64,000 nt of DNA from contig JAPYXD010000460.1 of NCBI GenBank assembly GCA_030998225.1, positions 124,001 to 188,000 on the forward strand, read 5' to 3'. The notes beneath the pieces were generated by a model. The model had not been told where the DNA came from, ran no database searches, and saw only the letters and a program-made list of their open reading frames with translations. Numbering within the stretch: position 1 is the first letter of the stretch; each line of letters starts with the position of its first letter. Below, piece after piece: positions 1 through 10,904 of this stretch. This DNA comes from Diplolepis rosae (Eukaryota; Arthropoda; Insecta; Hymenoptera; Diplolepididae). Made by a program: the position numbers and the translations under genes.

Positions 1-24
1 AATCGAATTATTTTGCACATCACT

Positions 25-618
25 GGGAAAAGTATTGTCCACTTTCTAAAATTGAAGTGAAAGAAGAAGTTGAAAAATCGCAAAATGAAAAAATATAAGC
101 TGATAGAGCTCGTCAAAATACAACTTTTATTCTTCAAGTATTTTTTAGTCCAACATGATTATTACTAAAAAGGAAATATAACAGGAATTTTTTGAATAAC
201 CTACAATCAATGTTTCCAGAAACATAAATTGCGATTTCTCGGTAAGTACTGCACGCAATGGTTTAAATTTTACGTATTGTCATTCAGTATTCATTGCTGA
301 TGCCGATTAGTCATTTAAAAACAATAAATACCATCAAAATTTGATAATATTCAATAACAAATCAATACCTGTCAATTCTTAATTTTTCGCGATTTGGAGT
401 GGAAGAATGACGTATAAATTTTATGCTTCGAAAAATATGAAGTGACAAAATTATTCATTTGTATTCTAGGAATTTTTTCGAGAAATTTCAAACTATTCGT
501 ACTAAAAGTAAATAATTGAGAGGGTTGTTAATAAAAAGCGCGCGACGCTCGAATCGCTAAAGTTGGATTATTCAACAGAATTTCGCAGTTTTCTTAGTTT
601 ATTCGTGAATTTGCCACT
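25..618 (+). repeat. Left inverted arm of the 0-2.9 kb element
   Basis: It matches 2341-2876 in reverse complement. The inner edge lies near GCCACTGG at about 612, which pairs with CAGTGGC at 2341. A GCGCGCGACGC block near 538 is mirrored at about 2427. Confidence 0.7.
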
Positions 619-2340
619 GGAAATCATGCGATTGTTCATAATATTTTCGTAAACAATTAATCGTGAAATTAAATTTGACGTTTTGCATTTTTGATACAAA
701 TTTTATTATTATGAATTGTTACGTACGGGTGGTAGAGATAAATAAATAATTAAATACTATAAGCAGTAAATTAATATTTATTTAAAAGATGAAGAATTGT
801 ACGCGGAGGCTTAAAAACTTTAGGTCACTTTTGTGCCCCTTTTTTATTTTTATGTAGGATCGTTTTTGGAATCTTTGCTTTCTCTACTGGCTACTAGAAC
901 GGAATATAAAATGCTAGAATTTCGGTGAAAATAAAATATCTACTAAATTTTGAAAGGGCTTAGTCAGAAGATTTTTCTTCTATATTCAAACAAAATATTA
1001 TAAATTGAGAACGATAAAGCTTTCCGATATTTGTAGTCAATTCTACCAGTTGGTAGGACAAGAGCTGGAGAAGAAGGCTGTCTTCGATGTCACACTTGAT
1101 TTTCTGAGTCCACGGGGCTTTTAAAAATCCTGTGATGCGTGACTAAAACTAGTCACTCTTGTTCATTTTTCACCGGTTGCACGTGGTTGCAACTAACACA
1201 CACACACGAATTCTCGACACTTTTGCCTTATTAATTTAAAAAAAATTAAAAGATGGATGGTTTCGAACCAGGAAGAAAACAGTACTTTTTAATTGTGTTC
1301 TTTCTCCACTTTTAATCGTTTATAACCTTAATGTGGCTTCTCGAAAAATATCTTCTCGTCGTTTTGAGATTCGACGACAGGATTATTTTTTGGAACTTTG
1401 TTTTTCAACGCCAGGCTGTACACGCACAGTTAACTCTCGCGGCTAACCTCTTACCGACGCAGTGACGCACTCAAAATATTATTTCCGAAGCGTAGTGATA
1501 AAAATTTCACTTGTATAATTTTTTAGCGCGACAACCCCGTCAACGGCTTTCGTCGGAGGAAAGATTTTAGAATTATTTACGTCCGCCCAAGTAAAATCCC
1601 CAATTTGTGGTTCTGGCTAGGTCTTTTCGCGAATCTAGGTCAACTATCCAGGTGATAGGACGTACTTGTTCCGAACCGCGGACGGGCGAATACAAAGAAC
1701 CGTGCCTTGCTCTTTAGAGTTCTTACCCGGAGTAAGAAGCTCGTCAGACTGCGTTTTTTATTTCAAATTGATTGATTCTTATGGAATTGTATCGATGTCA
1801 TACAGGTGGGGAATAGTGATTGTTATGAATAACCTTTGTTATATTGTGTATGATAATATACAACATATGTATATACATATCATGTACACAATATATATAT
1901 AACATAGCATGTATAATATACATTATATTATGGATGACACACATACACATTTACCGTAAGAATCTTATTTATCATTATAAACAATCTTTTCCCCTTGCAT
2001 GGAATTGAAAATAATTTACGATTGTACACAATATATCTATTAAAACATCATTCTATACTACCTCAATAATAATACCATAATCTTGCATCTTAAAAAACTA
2101 TTTCATTTGGATTTCTTAACTGGGACTTTCGTGAGTATATCTTTGTAATATTTTTTTCCACCTGGGCTCAAATATCTTAATAAGGCTCGAACATCTCTAA
2201 TTTTTTCCGCGCTTCTTCCAATGGAATCGTCCTGAGGTGTTTCGCACAATTCATCATATATATGAGGTTTTTGAGGTGGGAGAAGTTTGAACTTGAATAA
2301 TTTTATTTTATTGTTACATATTATGAATTTTGATGGTTTT
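619..2340. other. Core of the foldback element, no gene seen
   Basis: No coding sequence is supported. The longest plus-strand open frame (1666-1902) ends in an AT dinucleotide-like run (about 1850-1925) and shows no family resemblance. A short CA run lies near 1196-1204. Confidence 0.5.
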
Positions 2341-2876
2341 CAGTGGCAAATATTAGAAAGAATATCCAAATAAACTAAGAAAACCGCGAAATTCTGTTGA
2401 ATAATTCAACTTTAGCGCTTCGTGCGTCGCGCGCTTTTTATTAACAAGCCTCTCAATTCTTTACTTTCAGTACGAATAATTTGAAATTTTCCAACAAACT
2501 TCCTTAAATATAAATAAATAACTTTCTCACTTCATATTGCTTATTGAATATTATCAAATGTTGATGGTATTTATTGTTTTTAAATGACTAATCGGCATCA
2601 GCAATGGATACTGAATGACAATACGCAAAATTTAATCCATTGCGTTCAGTACTTACCAAGAAATCGCAATTTATGCTTTTTGAAGCATTGATTTTAGGTT
2701 ATTCAAAAAATACCTTTTATATTCCTTTTTTCGTAATGATCATGTTGGACTAAAAAATACTTGAGGAATAAAAGTTGTATTTTGACGAGCTCTATCAGCT
2801 TATATTTTTTTATTTTGAGTTTTTTTAACTATATTTTTTCACTTCAATTTTAGAAAGTGGACAATACTTTTTCCCT
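2341..2876 (-). repeat. Right inverted arm of the 0-2.9 kb element
   Basis: Reverse complement of 25-618. The sequence just outside (2877-2920, CGAGCGCTCGGCGAGATC and beyond) is shared in diverged form with 45540-45590, suggesting that the true right terminus lies near 2920. Confidence 0.7.
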
Positions 2877-2920
2877 TTTTCGAGCGCTCGGCGAGATCTT
2901 CTTCCCGTGGGCTCAATTAT

Positions 2921-3304
2921 GAAGATATTGAAAAACGCAAAATTTGTGGAAGCTTTGAAGAAATCAAAAAATTAAACAAAGAAACTTTATTTAAATATAC
3001 TGATTATATTGTCACGTATCGATGACACCTATATTATACATTATAATTATATACTACTATTATGCTATTATATCATATATCACGTATTATTTTTGTTATA
3101 AATATTGTTTCTAGATACATTTAATTGTTTTTATAAATGATTTCACTATTAATATTAACTAAAATATCAATAAACAATTGATTTTATTGATAAAATTAAT
3201 TGTTAATAATAAAAATTAACGAAATCCAACAAATGTTGTATAACAACAATATTACTTCAACCTTTGTATTTAAAATTATTATTAATCACTATTATTATTA
3301 ATAT
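2921..3304. other. AT-rich noncoding spacer
   Basis: Very AT-rich with no open frame worth calling. The stretch just before the LTR (about 3225-3304) resembles 14400-14480, which follows the other truncated LTR of the same family. Confidence 0.4.
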
Positions 3305-4078
3305 TGTCACGTCCCGCAACTCTACCACCTAGAGATATATTTGACTGCGACACTAATACCAGGTAATAAATTTCATCGGAGAGCAAGTGATCAGAGAAGG
3401 CAACTCATCGATCTTAAGCTTCAATACCAAATATAGAAAAGGTGGTACACCTTGTTTTTTACTCCCACCATAGGTGACCTTTCAAAGGCCTATAAAAAGC
3501 GAAAGTTCCAATAGACTTCAGTTCAGTTAGTAGTCAACGTGCGATTTTTACAATGTAACCAACGCAAGTCTAGTCCAGTTCCATTAGCTCTACACGGCGA
3601 CTTCAGTTCAGCCTAGTCCAGCCTCATCAGATTTTATCGCTACCCAGACTAATTCTAACTCGACGCTGAATTCAACGACTTTAAAAAGTGAAGGGGAATC
3701 GCCTTCCAAATTTTCTTCGAAACTGGGATCAAAGAATCAACTAGATTAACCGTCTGAACTACGAATTTCCTATCTAACAACAACTATCTCAAAGATTACA
3801 ACAAAGACTCAACTGACCACTTTCGCTCTACTGGACTCAATCAAACATCAAGCAAATTACATTCAGGGTAATTACAAGGGTACTCCAAAAATAAAAATTC
3901 GATTTCCAATTCCATGGTGCTTACTTGTCTTACAATTTGGTTGTTAATAAATATATTTTATATCATTAAACATTCTCAATCACTGACTATTCCTCATCCC
4001 TTAGAGGGGATCCTTCTGAAGCTCACATAAAACGAGGAGATCTTTTAAGAAGAGAAGTGTTACGTTTATGACGTAACA
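3305..4078 (+). repeat. 5' LTR of gypsy copy 1
   Basis: It begins TGTCACGTCCCGC and ends GACGTAACA, a TG...CA border pair. The start is shared with three other LTR starts in this window (14038, 31951, 48097). It contains a TATA box and initiator (3491-3530) and a polyadenylation signal, AATAAA (3946-3951). A primer-site candidate begins 16 bases after the end. Confidence 0.8.
3491..3530 (+). promoter_or_regulatory. LTR core promoter (TATA box plus initiator)
   Basis: TATAAAAAG at 3491 is followed about 30 bases later by TTCAGTTCAGTTAG, which contains the arthropod initiator consensus TCAGT twice. The spacing matches a TATA-to-start distance of about 30 bases. Confidence 0.7.
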
Positions 4079-4094
4079 TATCCAATCTCTTTTT

Positions 4095-4112
4095 TGGTGT
4101 ATCGGCCGGGAA
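4095..4112 (+). promoter_or_regulatory. Candidate tRNA primer-binding site
   Basis: TGGTGTATCGGCCGGGAA lies 16 bases downstream of the LTR end and begins with TGG, as expected for pairing with a tRNA 3' CCA. I cannot say which tRNA it would match. Confidence 0.45.
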
Positions 4113-4184
4113 ACACTTAGTCAGTGAATGGGATATCGAAATTTTATAATTACTAGAAATCACAAATTAATAAATTACAATTAT

Positions 4185-4545
4185 AATTTGTCTGATTTCA
4201 CACATATTTTGTTAAAACAAAATAAATTTGATAAAATCACGAAAGGATTTGACCTTGAGGCTAACTTGAGTGATTAAATAATCATTTTATTTTATTTGAA
4301 ATTTTAGACACATTTCTTGTTAAAATAAAATAATTTTATCAAATCACAAAGGGATCTGACCTTGAGTCTAACCTAAGTGATTAAATAATTATTTTATTTG
4401 AAAAATTGTTTAATTTCCTTATTTCTTGTTATTTTGTACAAAGTGTGGTAAAATATAATAAATTCTGCTAAGTAACGCAGGGATTTGACCTTTAGGCTAA
4501 CCTAAGTGTTCAAAAGACTTATTTTATTTGAAATTTTATTATCTG
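4185..4545 (+). repeat. Three ~115-130 bp tandem repeats in the gypsy leader
   Basis: Three successive units carry the same phrase, GGGATTTGACCTT(G/T)AGGCTAACCTAAGTG with variants, followed by an ATTTTATTTGAAATTT-like tail, at about 4245, 4348 and 4480. They are diverged from one another and noncoding. Confidence 0.7.
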
Positions 4546-4845
4546 AATTTCTGAAGGTACAAGGATTACATAGGATTTTGTGCTTGAGTCATGCCTGTCT
4601 AATCTCGTACTTTTTTAATTCTATACTGTTAACTAAGTTCTAATTCGAGTTAAAACGAGAAAAAACAGCACAGGAGACTATAAGTCCTTTTTAGATTCGC
4701 TGAACGGTCACCACTTGATTACGATCAATTGGGTAAGGCAAAATTAAAGTGCTCATGCAGTATCGTTTGAAATTTCTATTTCAACTCTGTTAACTAAAAG
4801 AATATTTTTTATTGAAGAAATTTTTTGTGAAGAAAGCAACGCTTC

Positions 4846-4917
4846 CACTCCGCTGGCTATCGAGCCCAGGTCCTTTCGATTGCCGGTCGAATGCTCTGTC
4901 ATCTGAGCTACGGAGGT
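4846..4917 (-). ncRNA. tRNA-like (SINE head or tRNA pseudogene), copy 1
   Basis: The minus strand reads like a 72-nt tRNA. It has acceptor-like ACCTCCG/CGGAGTG, a D arm TAGCTCAGATGACAGAGC, an anticodon stem TTCGA/TCGAA with loop CCGGCAA (GGC at the anticodon position, but C instead of the invariant T33), and a T arm with loop CTCGATA. The T stem is CTGGG/GCCAG with one mismatch. The acceptor has end mismatches. Box A and box B of a pol III promoter are roughly kept. GGC is not a normal eukaryotic Ala anticodon, so this is most likely a SINE-type or pseudo-tRNA. Confidence 0.6.
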
Positions 4918-5176
4918 TCCACAACTTTTCTCACAGAAACTTGTTAACGCCTATTCGGCTACGAATGTATCTTGAACTATTTAATCAATATTTCTAAATC
5001 ATTTCAGTCGATTATGTCGATCATTAGAAAAGTGTATCACTCTACGTGATAACGAAACTCTACCATCTCGAACTTACCAAACAATGATTCAAACTTAATG
5101 TAACGTCTCGCAAAACTAGATGGAATTTTTTTAATATAATTATTGAAGAAATTTTCTGTGAAAAAAGGAACGCTTC

Positions 5177-5248
5177 CACTTCGCTGGGTATCGAGCCCAG
5201 GTTCTTTCGATTGCCGGTCGAATGCTCTGTCTTCTGAGCTACGGAGGT
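5177..5248 (-). ncRNA. tRNA-like, copy 2
   Basis: Same structure as 4846-4917 and 331 bases downstream. The T arm is perfect here (CTGGG CTCGATA CCCAG), but the acceptor stem has an extra mismatch (CGAAGTG). A third partial copy remains at about 5508-5525, where only the T arm and acceptor part survive. Confidence 0.6.
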
Positions 5249-5612
5249 TCCACAACTTTTCTCACAGAATCTTGTTAACGCCTATTCGGCTACGGATGTA
5301 TCTTCAACTATTTAATGAATACTTCTAAATAATTTCAGTCGAGTATGTCGATCATTAGAAGAGTGTATCACTCTACGTGATAACGGAACTCTGCCATATT
5401 GACCTTACCAACCTATGATTGAGAATTAATGTAACGTCTCGCAAGACTAGATGGAATTTTTTAAATATAATTATTGAAGAAATTTTCTGTGAAAAAAGGA
5501 ACGCTTCCACTCCGCTGGGTATCGATATGGTAGAGTTCCGTTATCACGTAGAGTGATACACTCTTCTAATGATCGACATAATCGACTGAAATGATTTAGA
5601 AACATTGATTGA

Positions 5613-6439
5613 ATAGAAAATTTTTTAATTGCAAAAGATTGACCAAGATGTTGTGCCTGAGTCAGGCTTGTCCAATATTGCATTACTGATATTCTGTATA
5701 TTTTATAATTTTGTTTATGTCTGTATAATAAAAAATATAATAAAAAAATTATTTTCCTGTGATTGTAACAATTATTTAAAAATCATTTGTGACCCATACC
5801 ATTCGACAATTATATAAAAAGAAAACAAGATAAAAAACACATCAATTATCCCAGGTAAGACAAAGACCAAAATTAGTTTCAATAAGAATAATTTTGAATC
5901 AAAAATTCTAAATGAATATTTTTCTGTAAGCACATGGAAATTGGTAGAATGAAGGCATATTATTTTAAGAGTTTTGGTTGATGACTATAAATTTACCTGA
6001 CTCGGAACGTTAAGACAAATTCATATTTTCTAATAACAAATTATTAATAACATTTATTGATTACAAAAATATTTTAAAACGAAAGATATTTGAAAACTTT
6101 TCTGTTGATCCAATTGAAAATTTATGTATTGTAATTTTAAAAGTGTCTGCATGTACGTATCAAGAAATTTTATTTTACAGTAACCTATGTCGGGACCAAA
6201 TCCCAGTGAATTAGGGAAATCATAAAATCAAGAAAATCCCATTACACTCAGTCAAGTTAAGAAAAATATTGAACTTGCAAAATTTGTGGCACAAAGTCAA
6301 ACTATTCCCCTTACACGAAAAAGAACAATTACTGCAAAGGGAAAGGTAACTAAAGATAAATTTGAAAATTTTTCTAACAAAGACAAAACAAATATCAGTT
6401 TTTAACTAGATAATATGTATTTAGAGAAAACCTAAAAGT
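5613..6439 (+). other. Gypsy leader, noncoding
   Basis: AT-rich. A phrase at 5640-5680 (TGTGCCTGAGTCAGGCTTGTCCAAT) echoes 4575-4605, so the leader contains a further diverged duplication. No open frame is supported. Confidence 0.45.
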
Positions 6440-7918
6440 TTGAACAATGCGAAACTGCCGGAACAAGCAATTTATCTCATTCGAATAACTGGCTTAATTC
6501 AAATTCAAAAACTAATTCAAGTATTATTTGTGGATCAATTGATCAGGACGAAACATTAAAAAACGAAACTACTTATATTGAAAACGAAGATATAAGTTTA
6601 CTTAGTTCAACGACATATCCAAAAAACACAGCTGAAGAAAGAACTAAAATAAATTTATCAGAAAATTCTCTTAAACGCCAAACAATTTTAAGTAATCACG
6701 ATAGACACAATAATAGTACCGATAACGAACAAATGGAGCAAATTGCTCACAAAAATCCTGAAGAAAACGTTAATCCAATTAAAAACAACGAAATGGTCCT
6801 ATCTAATAATCAACAAGTATCCTTACGCGACGCGTAAGAATTAGTACCCTTATTTGATGGAAGTAACATTCCATTATCACATTTTATTGAAGGATGTTAT
6901 GAGGCAAAGGCAATGCTGCCAACACCCGCAGCTCAAGAAAATTTAGCACGATTATTGAGATGTAAATTATCAGGAGAAGCGAGAAAATGTATCTTTGGAT
7001 CGACTTATAATAATATGGAGGAATTAATTGAAAAACTCAAAAGAGTATACGCCCCAGCAAAAAGTGTGTATCAGTTACAAGGAGAATTAAGAAATACCTA
7101 TATGTGAGAAAAAGAGAACGTACTTTCCTATGCAGCTAGAATTAAGGAGATTGCCGACAGAATCGAAGACGCTCATAGAATCAACAATAATGGACAAGTA
7201 GATATTACCTTCAAACGGAACCTTCAGAGAGACGTTATTCTATGCTTTATTCGCGGTCTGCGTCCCGAATTAGAAATTCGAGTAAAGACAAAGGAAACAT
7301 TTAAAGAAGTTTTTAATGACACAATCAACGTAGAAAGAGATTTGGCAGAATTTAACCAAAGCACAAGAAGCAGTTTCCAGAAAACAAAATCGTAATTTTT
7401 TTATGCAAAATCAACAGCCTAGTAATAATCACCAACGACGAGAAAATATTTATAATAATTCTGCAAGAAATAATTACCAGAATCACCACTTTTTAGGAAA
7501 CAGAAATAACAAACATGATATTAATAACTATCCGAATAACAATTTTTCAAGGAACAGGGACAACAATCATAATGACTATTCAAGTAACAGAAATAATTAT
7601 CCTTACAGCCATTGATTCCATAATTACAATAATAATAATTTTTCGAGAAACAGAAATAATGGTAATAGACAAGAAAATCTAGATCACAACAGGTATGCAA
7701 ATCACAGGCAATTTTTAAATCAAAATAGACAACGTAAGATGCGAAATCAGCAATTGAGTAGACCAAGTTAAAATTATCCACAAAAATTAAAAGTTATATG
7801 CAACTATTGTAAAAAACCAGGACATATTATAACAAACTGTAATGTCAGATTGAATAAACAACAATCGCAAAATTCCGAAAACTCAACCGCTCTCCTCAGT
7901 ACGGATGCACTGAGGAAA
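6440..7918 (+). pseudogene. gag: Gypsy gag polyprotein, broken
   Basis: Gag forms the virus-like particle and binds genomic RNA. The frame through 6793-7104 contains the Retrotrans_gag-like segment (PLFDGSNIPLSHFIEGC, then LLRCKLSGEARKCIFG), interrupted by TAA at about 6836 and TGA at 7105. It continues as VLSYAARIKEIADRIEDA to about 7395. There the frame shifts to an asparagine/arginine-rich tract (7403-7615) and on to a zinc knuckle, CNYCKKPGHIITNC, at 7799-7849 (CX2CX4HX4C). The N-terminal ~120 codons (6440-6790) are polar and low-complexity. At least two stops and one frameshift make it non-functional. Next to protease, as in gypsy elements. Confidence 0.8.
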
Positions 7919-7920
7919 GC

Positions 7921-8274
7921 ATGAAGCAAGAACCAGAAGTATCCACTTTTAACGATCAACCGGCTATGAAGATAAGCGTTTCCAAACCAAGTACAATTCC
8001 ATCGATAATGATATGCGCAGAAGGTCTTCAAAGGCCTGCTCGCATGATGATTGATACCGGTGCTGGTCGAAATTGGATTAAACAAAATTCCGTAAGTCCT
8101 AATTTGCCAGTAGATGGAAAAATAGTGTTAAAACTTACAGGAATAAATAATTTACCACTTTTTACAATGGGACAAGTACAAATAAACATTCTAGGATATC
8201 CAACAATATTGAATATAATTCCTAATGAAGTTCCAATAGATGAAGACGGAGATCTAGGTTCAGAATTTTTTTGA
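7921..8274 (+). pseudogene. Gypsy aspartic protease region of pol
   Basis: Retropepsin would process Gag-Pol. The frame includes RMMIDTGAGRNWIKQNSV (around residues 40-57), with the DTGA active-site motif, then a long beta-rich stretch to DEDGDLGSEFF. It stops at TGA (8272), after which the same frame continues (EHKVNINCLSKC...) through another stop near 8542. This is a decayed PR-to-RT connector. The gag zinc knuckle lies just upstream. Confidence 0.75.
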
Positions 8275-8607
8275 GAACATAAAGTCAATATAAATTGTTT
8301 ATCCAAATGTACACAAATACAAAATAAACTGTATCCATTTGAATCGACACAGATATTAACAATTCCAGTCAGAACAGTAACAACATTTCATATTCCAATT
8401 GAAAATACTGAAAAAAGCGAAGGTTACGTACCTCGACTACATGTTGGGGAAGGAATTTATGCAGGAGACGCAACTGTAAAAAATTGCAACGGTAAAGCTT
8501 ATATCAAATTTGCAAATACAAACGAAATTTCAGTAACAATATAAATACCGGCTATTACTTTAGAAGACTTCGAAGAAAGAGATTTTCAAAATGTAACAAG
8601 TCAATCA

Positions 8608-10361
8608 ATGAATTTAGAAAACTTAAGTAATGACGATTTATCTAACAAAATTCTGAATAGTTTCTTAAAAACCGACAATCCATGCAAATTTTTCAACATA
8701 ACAGGTGAAGAAAGAATAAAATGCATCAAAAAACTTATTCGTTTGGATCATTTGAATCAAGACGAATACGAACACGTAGAAAGATTAATTATTAACAGTG
8801 CAGACAGATTTCAAATCCCAGGAGAATCACTTGAAGCTACTAACATTTGCAACATTCTATTCTTACTACAGATGATTCTCCAATTTTTTCAAGACAATAT
8901 AGATTTCCCCCTGTTCATAAAGAAGAAATTACAAAACAAGTTGACAAAGTATTAAAAAATAAAATAATAAAACCTTCACAATCACCGTATAACACTCCAG
9001 TTTGGATTGTTCCTAAAAAACCAGACTCTAAAGGTAAAATAAAATGGCGAATGGTTCTTGACTTCAGAAAACTTAATGGAAAAACAATCGGAGATTCTTA
9101 CCCCCTACTTAACATAAACGATATACTCGATTCACTCGGATCTGCCAGATATTTTTCAGTATTTGATTTACAGACTGGTTTTCACCATATAAATATGGAC
9201 CCTAAAGACTCTCACAAAACTGCATTTTGTGCACCTCATGGCCATTATGAATTTGATAGAATGCCCTTTGGTTTAAAAACCGCTCCTGCAACATGTCGAA
9301 GGTTAATGGATATTACTCTAACTGGAATAATAGGGACAGAACTCTTTGTGTATCTTGACGACATAGTCATATTTGCTGATACACTAGAAGAACATGAGAA
9401 AAAATTTAATAATTTAATACAACGTCTTCGAAAGGCAAACCTTCATTTGCAACCAGACAAATGTGAATTTCTACGACCTGAGATAGGATATGTAGGTCAT
9501 ATAATTGATAAAAATGGAGTTCGACCGGACCCCAAACAAATAATAGCCGTAAAAGAATTTCCAGTTCCAAAAACACAAAAGAATGTCAAACGATTTTTAG
9601 GATTAGCAGGATATTATCGTAGATTTCTCGAAGGATTTTCAAAAATTGCCAATCCTCTTAATCAACTTCTGAAAAAGGACACTCCTTTTATATGGACCGA
9701 TAAACAGTAAATTGCTTTTGATATTTTAAAATCAAGATTATGTGAAGAACCACTTTTACAACGACCCGATCTTTCTCAACCCTTTGTTCTCACAACAGAT
9801 GCCTTAGGATACGCAATAGGAGGTATATTATCACAAGTTAAAATAGGCAAGGATGAGCCAATGGCATATGCTTCACGTAGTTTAAGTGACGCTGAGCAAA
9901 AATATGACACATATGAAAAAGAAGCACTTAGAATAATATTTTGTGTCACTCATTTCCGTCCTTATTTATATCGACGAAAATTTACCGTAGTAACAAATTA
10001 TATACCACTAGTTTGGTTTCAAAACTCTAAGGATCCTTGCTCACGAGTTTCACGTTGGAGATTGAAACTCGCAGAATATGATTTTGATGTAGTATACAAA
10101 GCAGGAAAAATGAATGTCAATGCAGACGCTCTTTCAAGAAACCCTATTAATTATGAAGAAAGATCAAGAAATTTACACGAAGTTGATGATGATACCTTTA
10201 TGACACCTGAAGAAAAAATGAATCTTGAGAATACCTTCATAAAAAATAACGAAGAAAATAATATCAAAAAAGGAAATAATTCCAAAAGAGAATATTTCAA
10301 TTCGATATTTACCCAAGATGATGTATTTGACTTTTGCGAATCCTCACAAGATCCAATATGA
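8608..10361 (+). pseudogene. pol: Gypsy reverse transcriptase and RNase H
   Basis: RT makes the cDNA and RNase H removes template RNA. The N-terminal connector is at 8608-8870. A frameshift then leads into 8847-9710, with VWIVPKKPDSKGK, FSVFDLQTGFHHI (first catalytic Asp), MPFGLKTAPATC and FVYLDDIVIF (YxDD intact), and connection-domain motif VKRFLGLAGYYRRF. A TAA at 9708 replaces one codon, and the frame resumes with DALGYAIGGILSQ and YASRSLSDAEQKYDTYEKE (RNase H). It ends with AGKMNVNADALSRNP near 10135. Motifs and order are typical Ty3/gypsy. Two breaks prevent translation as one protein. The C-terminal tail (10140-10361) is acidic and lysine-rich. Confidence 0.9.
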
Positions 10362-10550
10362 AATATCAATCCTAAGTTTTTAGAAACTTTTAATGTTTCT
10401 CCCAATGAAGAATTATTTAATAACATTTGTAAAAATTTTCCGAAATATACAAGTTTATTGAAACTTTTAGCATCAAAGCTTCTGTTTATGACTATTATAC
10501 TCTTAAGTCCAATACTTGGAAAAAATTAGGAAAATTCGCCATGGAAAACC

Positions 10551-10904
10551 ATGACTACTAGGGGTAAAAAGAAAAAACAAGAACAAATGGAAAATTCAAA
10601 TCAGCATAAAAATCTTGAAAATTTAAATCAAAATGAAATCTAAGAAAAATTAGACGAAAATTTTTCTTCTAAACCTCTTGTGAAAAAACCTTGAGGTAGG
10701 CCAAGAAAAAATCTACTTACAAATTTGAAAAGTATTCCCTCTCAAACAAAAAGAAAGAGAGGTAGACCAAGAAAACAAATATATGAAAATGAATTACCAG
10801 GAATAAATATACAAAAACGAAGCCGAACAAAAGTGGAATCAGATTCCGACTCTGATCCTGATTCTGATCCTGAATATTTAGACTATTTAAAAGAAATCCA
10901 ATAA
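10551..10904 (+). pseudogene. Linker ORF with two AT-hooks and an acidic repeat, inside gypsy pol
   Basis: The frame opens with an ATG at 10551 (MTTRGKKKKQEQ) and contains two GRPRK cores: GRPRKN at about 10696 and KRKRGRPRKQ at about 10750. The AT-hook (core GRP flanked by basic residues) binds the minor groove of AT-rich DNA. Downstream is an acidic run, SDSDSDPDSDPEY, then a stop near 10902. Two in-frame stops (about 10640 and 10693) break it. It lies between RNase H and integrase, where gypsy elements usually have only a short tether. Possible roles, inferred only, are targeting or a separate accessory protein. The degraded continuation to 11190 remains acidic and Lys/Glu-rich. Confidence 0.6.

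Larger units (their letters stand above)
25..2876. mobile_element. Foldback-type DNA element with very long inverted arms
   Basis: Two arms are reverse complements of each other over most of 25-618 and 2341-2876. For example, the block around 25-60 (TTGTCCACTTTCTAAAATTG) reappears inverted at about 2840-2865, and the block around 240-310 reappears inverted at about 2585-2665. The arms carry scattered substitutions and small indels, so the copy is not recent. The ~1.7 kb between them has no recognisable transposase. The right end resembles the sequence at 45510-45585, where GTGGACAATACTTTT is also followed by a CGCGGCGAG-like stretch, so this is a family with more than one member here. The left end is uncertain because it lies at the window edge. 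The family is not named; long-TIR MITE, foldback element and Polinton-type relic are all possible. Confidence 0.7.
4812..5612. repeat. ~331 bp tandem unit with tRNA-like core, third copy inverted part-way
   Basis: Positions 4812-5142 and 5143-5470 are two direct copies with a period of about 331 bases. A third copy starts near 5475 but breaks at about 5525. There it continues into the inverted form of the unit's distal part (5526-5610 is the reverse complement of about 4995-5070). Each unit has a tRNA-like block on the minus strand. The array lies between LTR and gag of gypsy copy 1, so it is either leader sequence or an inserted SINE-like array. Confidence 0.7.

Noticed and set aside
1666..1902. 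78-codon ORF in the foldback core
   Set aside because: Its end lies in an AT microsatellite-like run and no family resemblance was seen.
3610..3645. Hammerhead-like CTGATGAGG on the minus strand in the LTR
   Set aside because: The second core half is GAACT rather than GAAAC and stem II does not close.
4846..5248. Functional tRNA genes
   Set aside because: C at position 33, acceptor mismatches, an anticodon position (GGC) not used for Ala in eukaryotes and tandem arrangement point to pseudo-tRNA or SINE.
4185..5612. CRISPR-like array
   Set aside because: Units are 115-331 bp, diverged and eukaryotic; there are no short repeats with unique spacers.
7521..7781. Tyr/Cys-rich minus-strand ORF
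   Set aside because: Antisense shadow of the Asn-rich gag tract.
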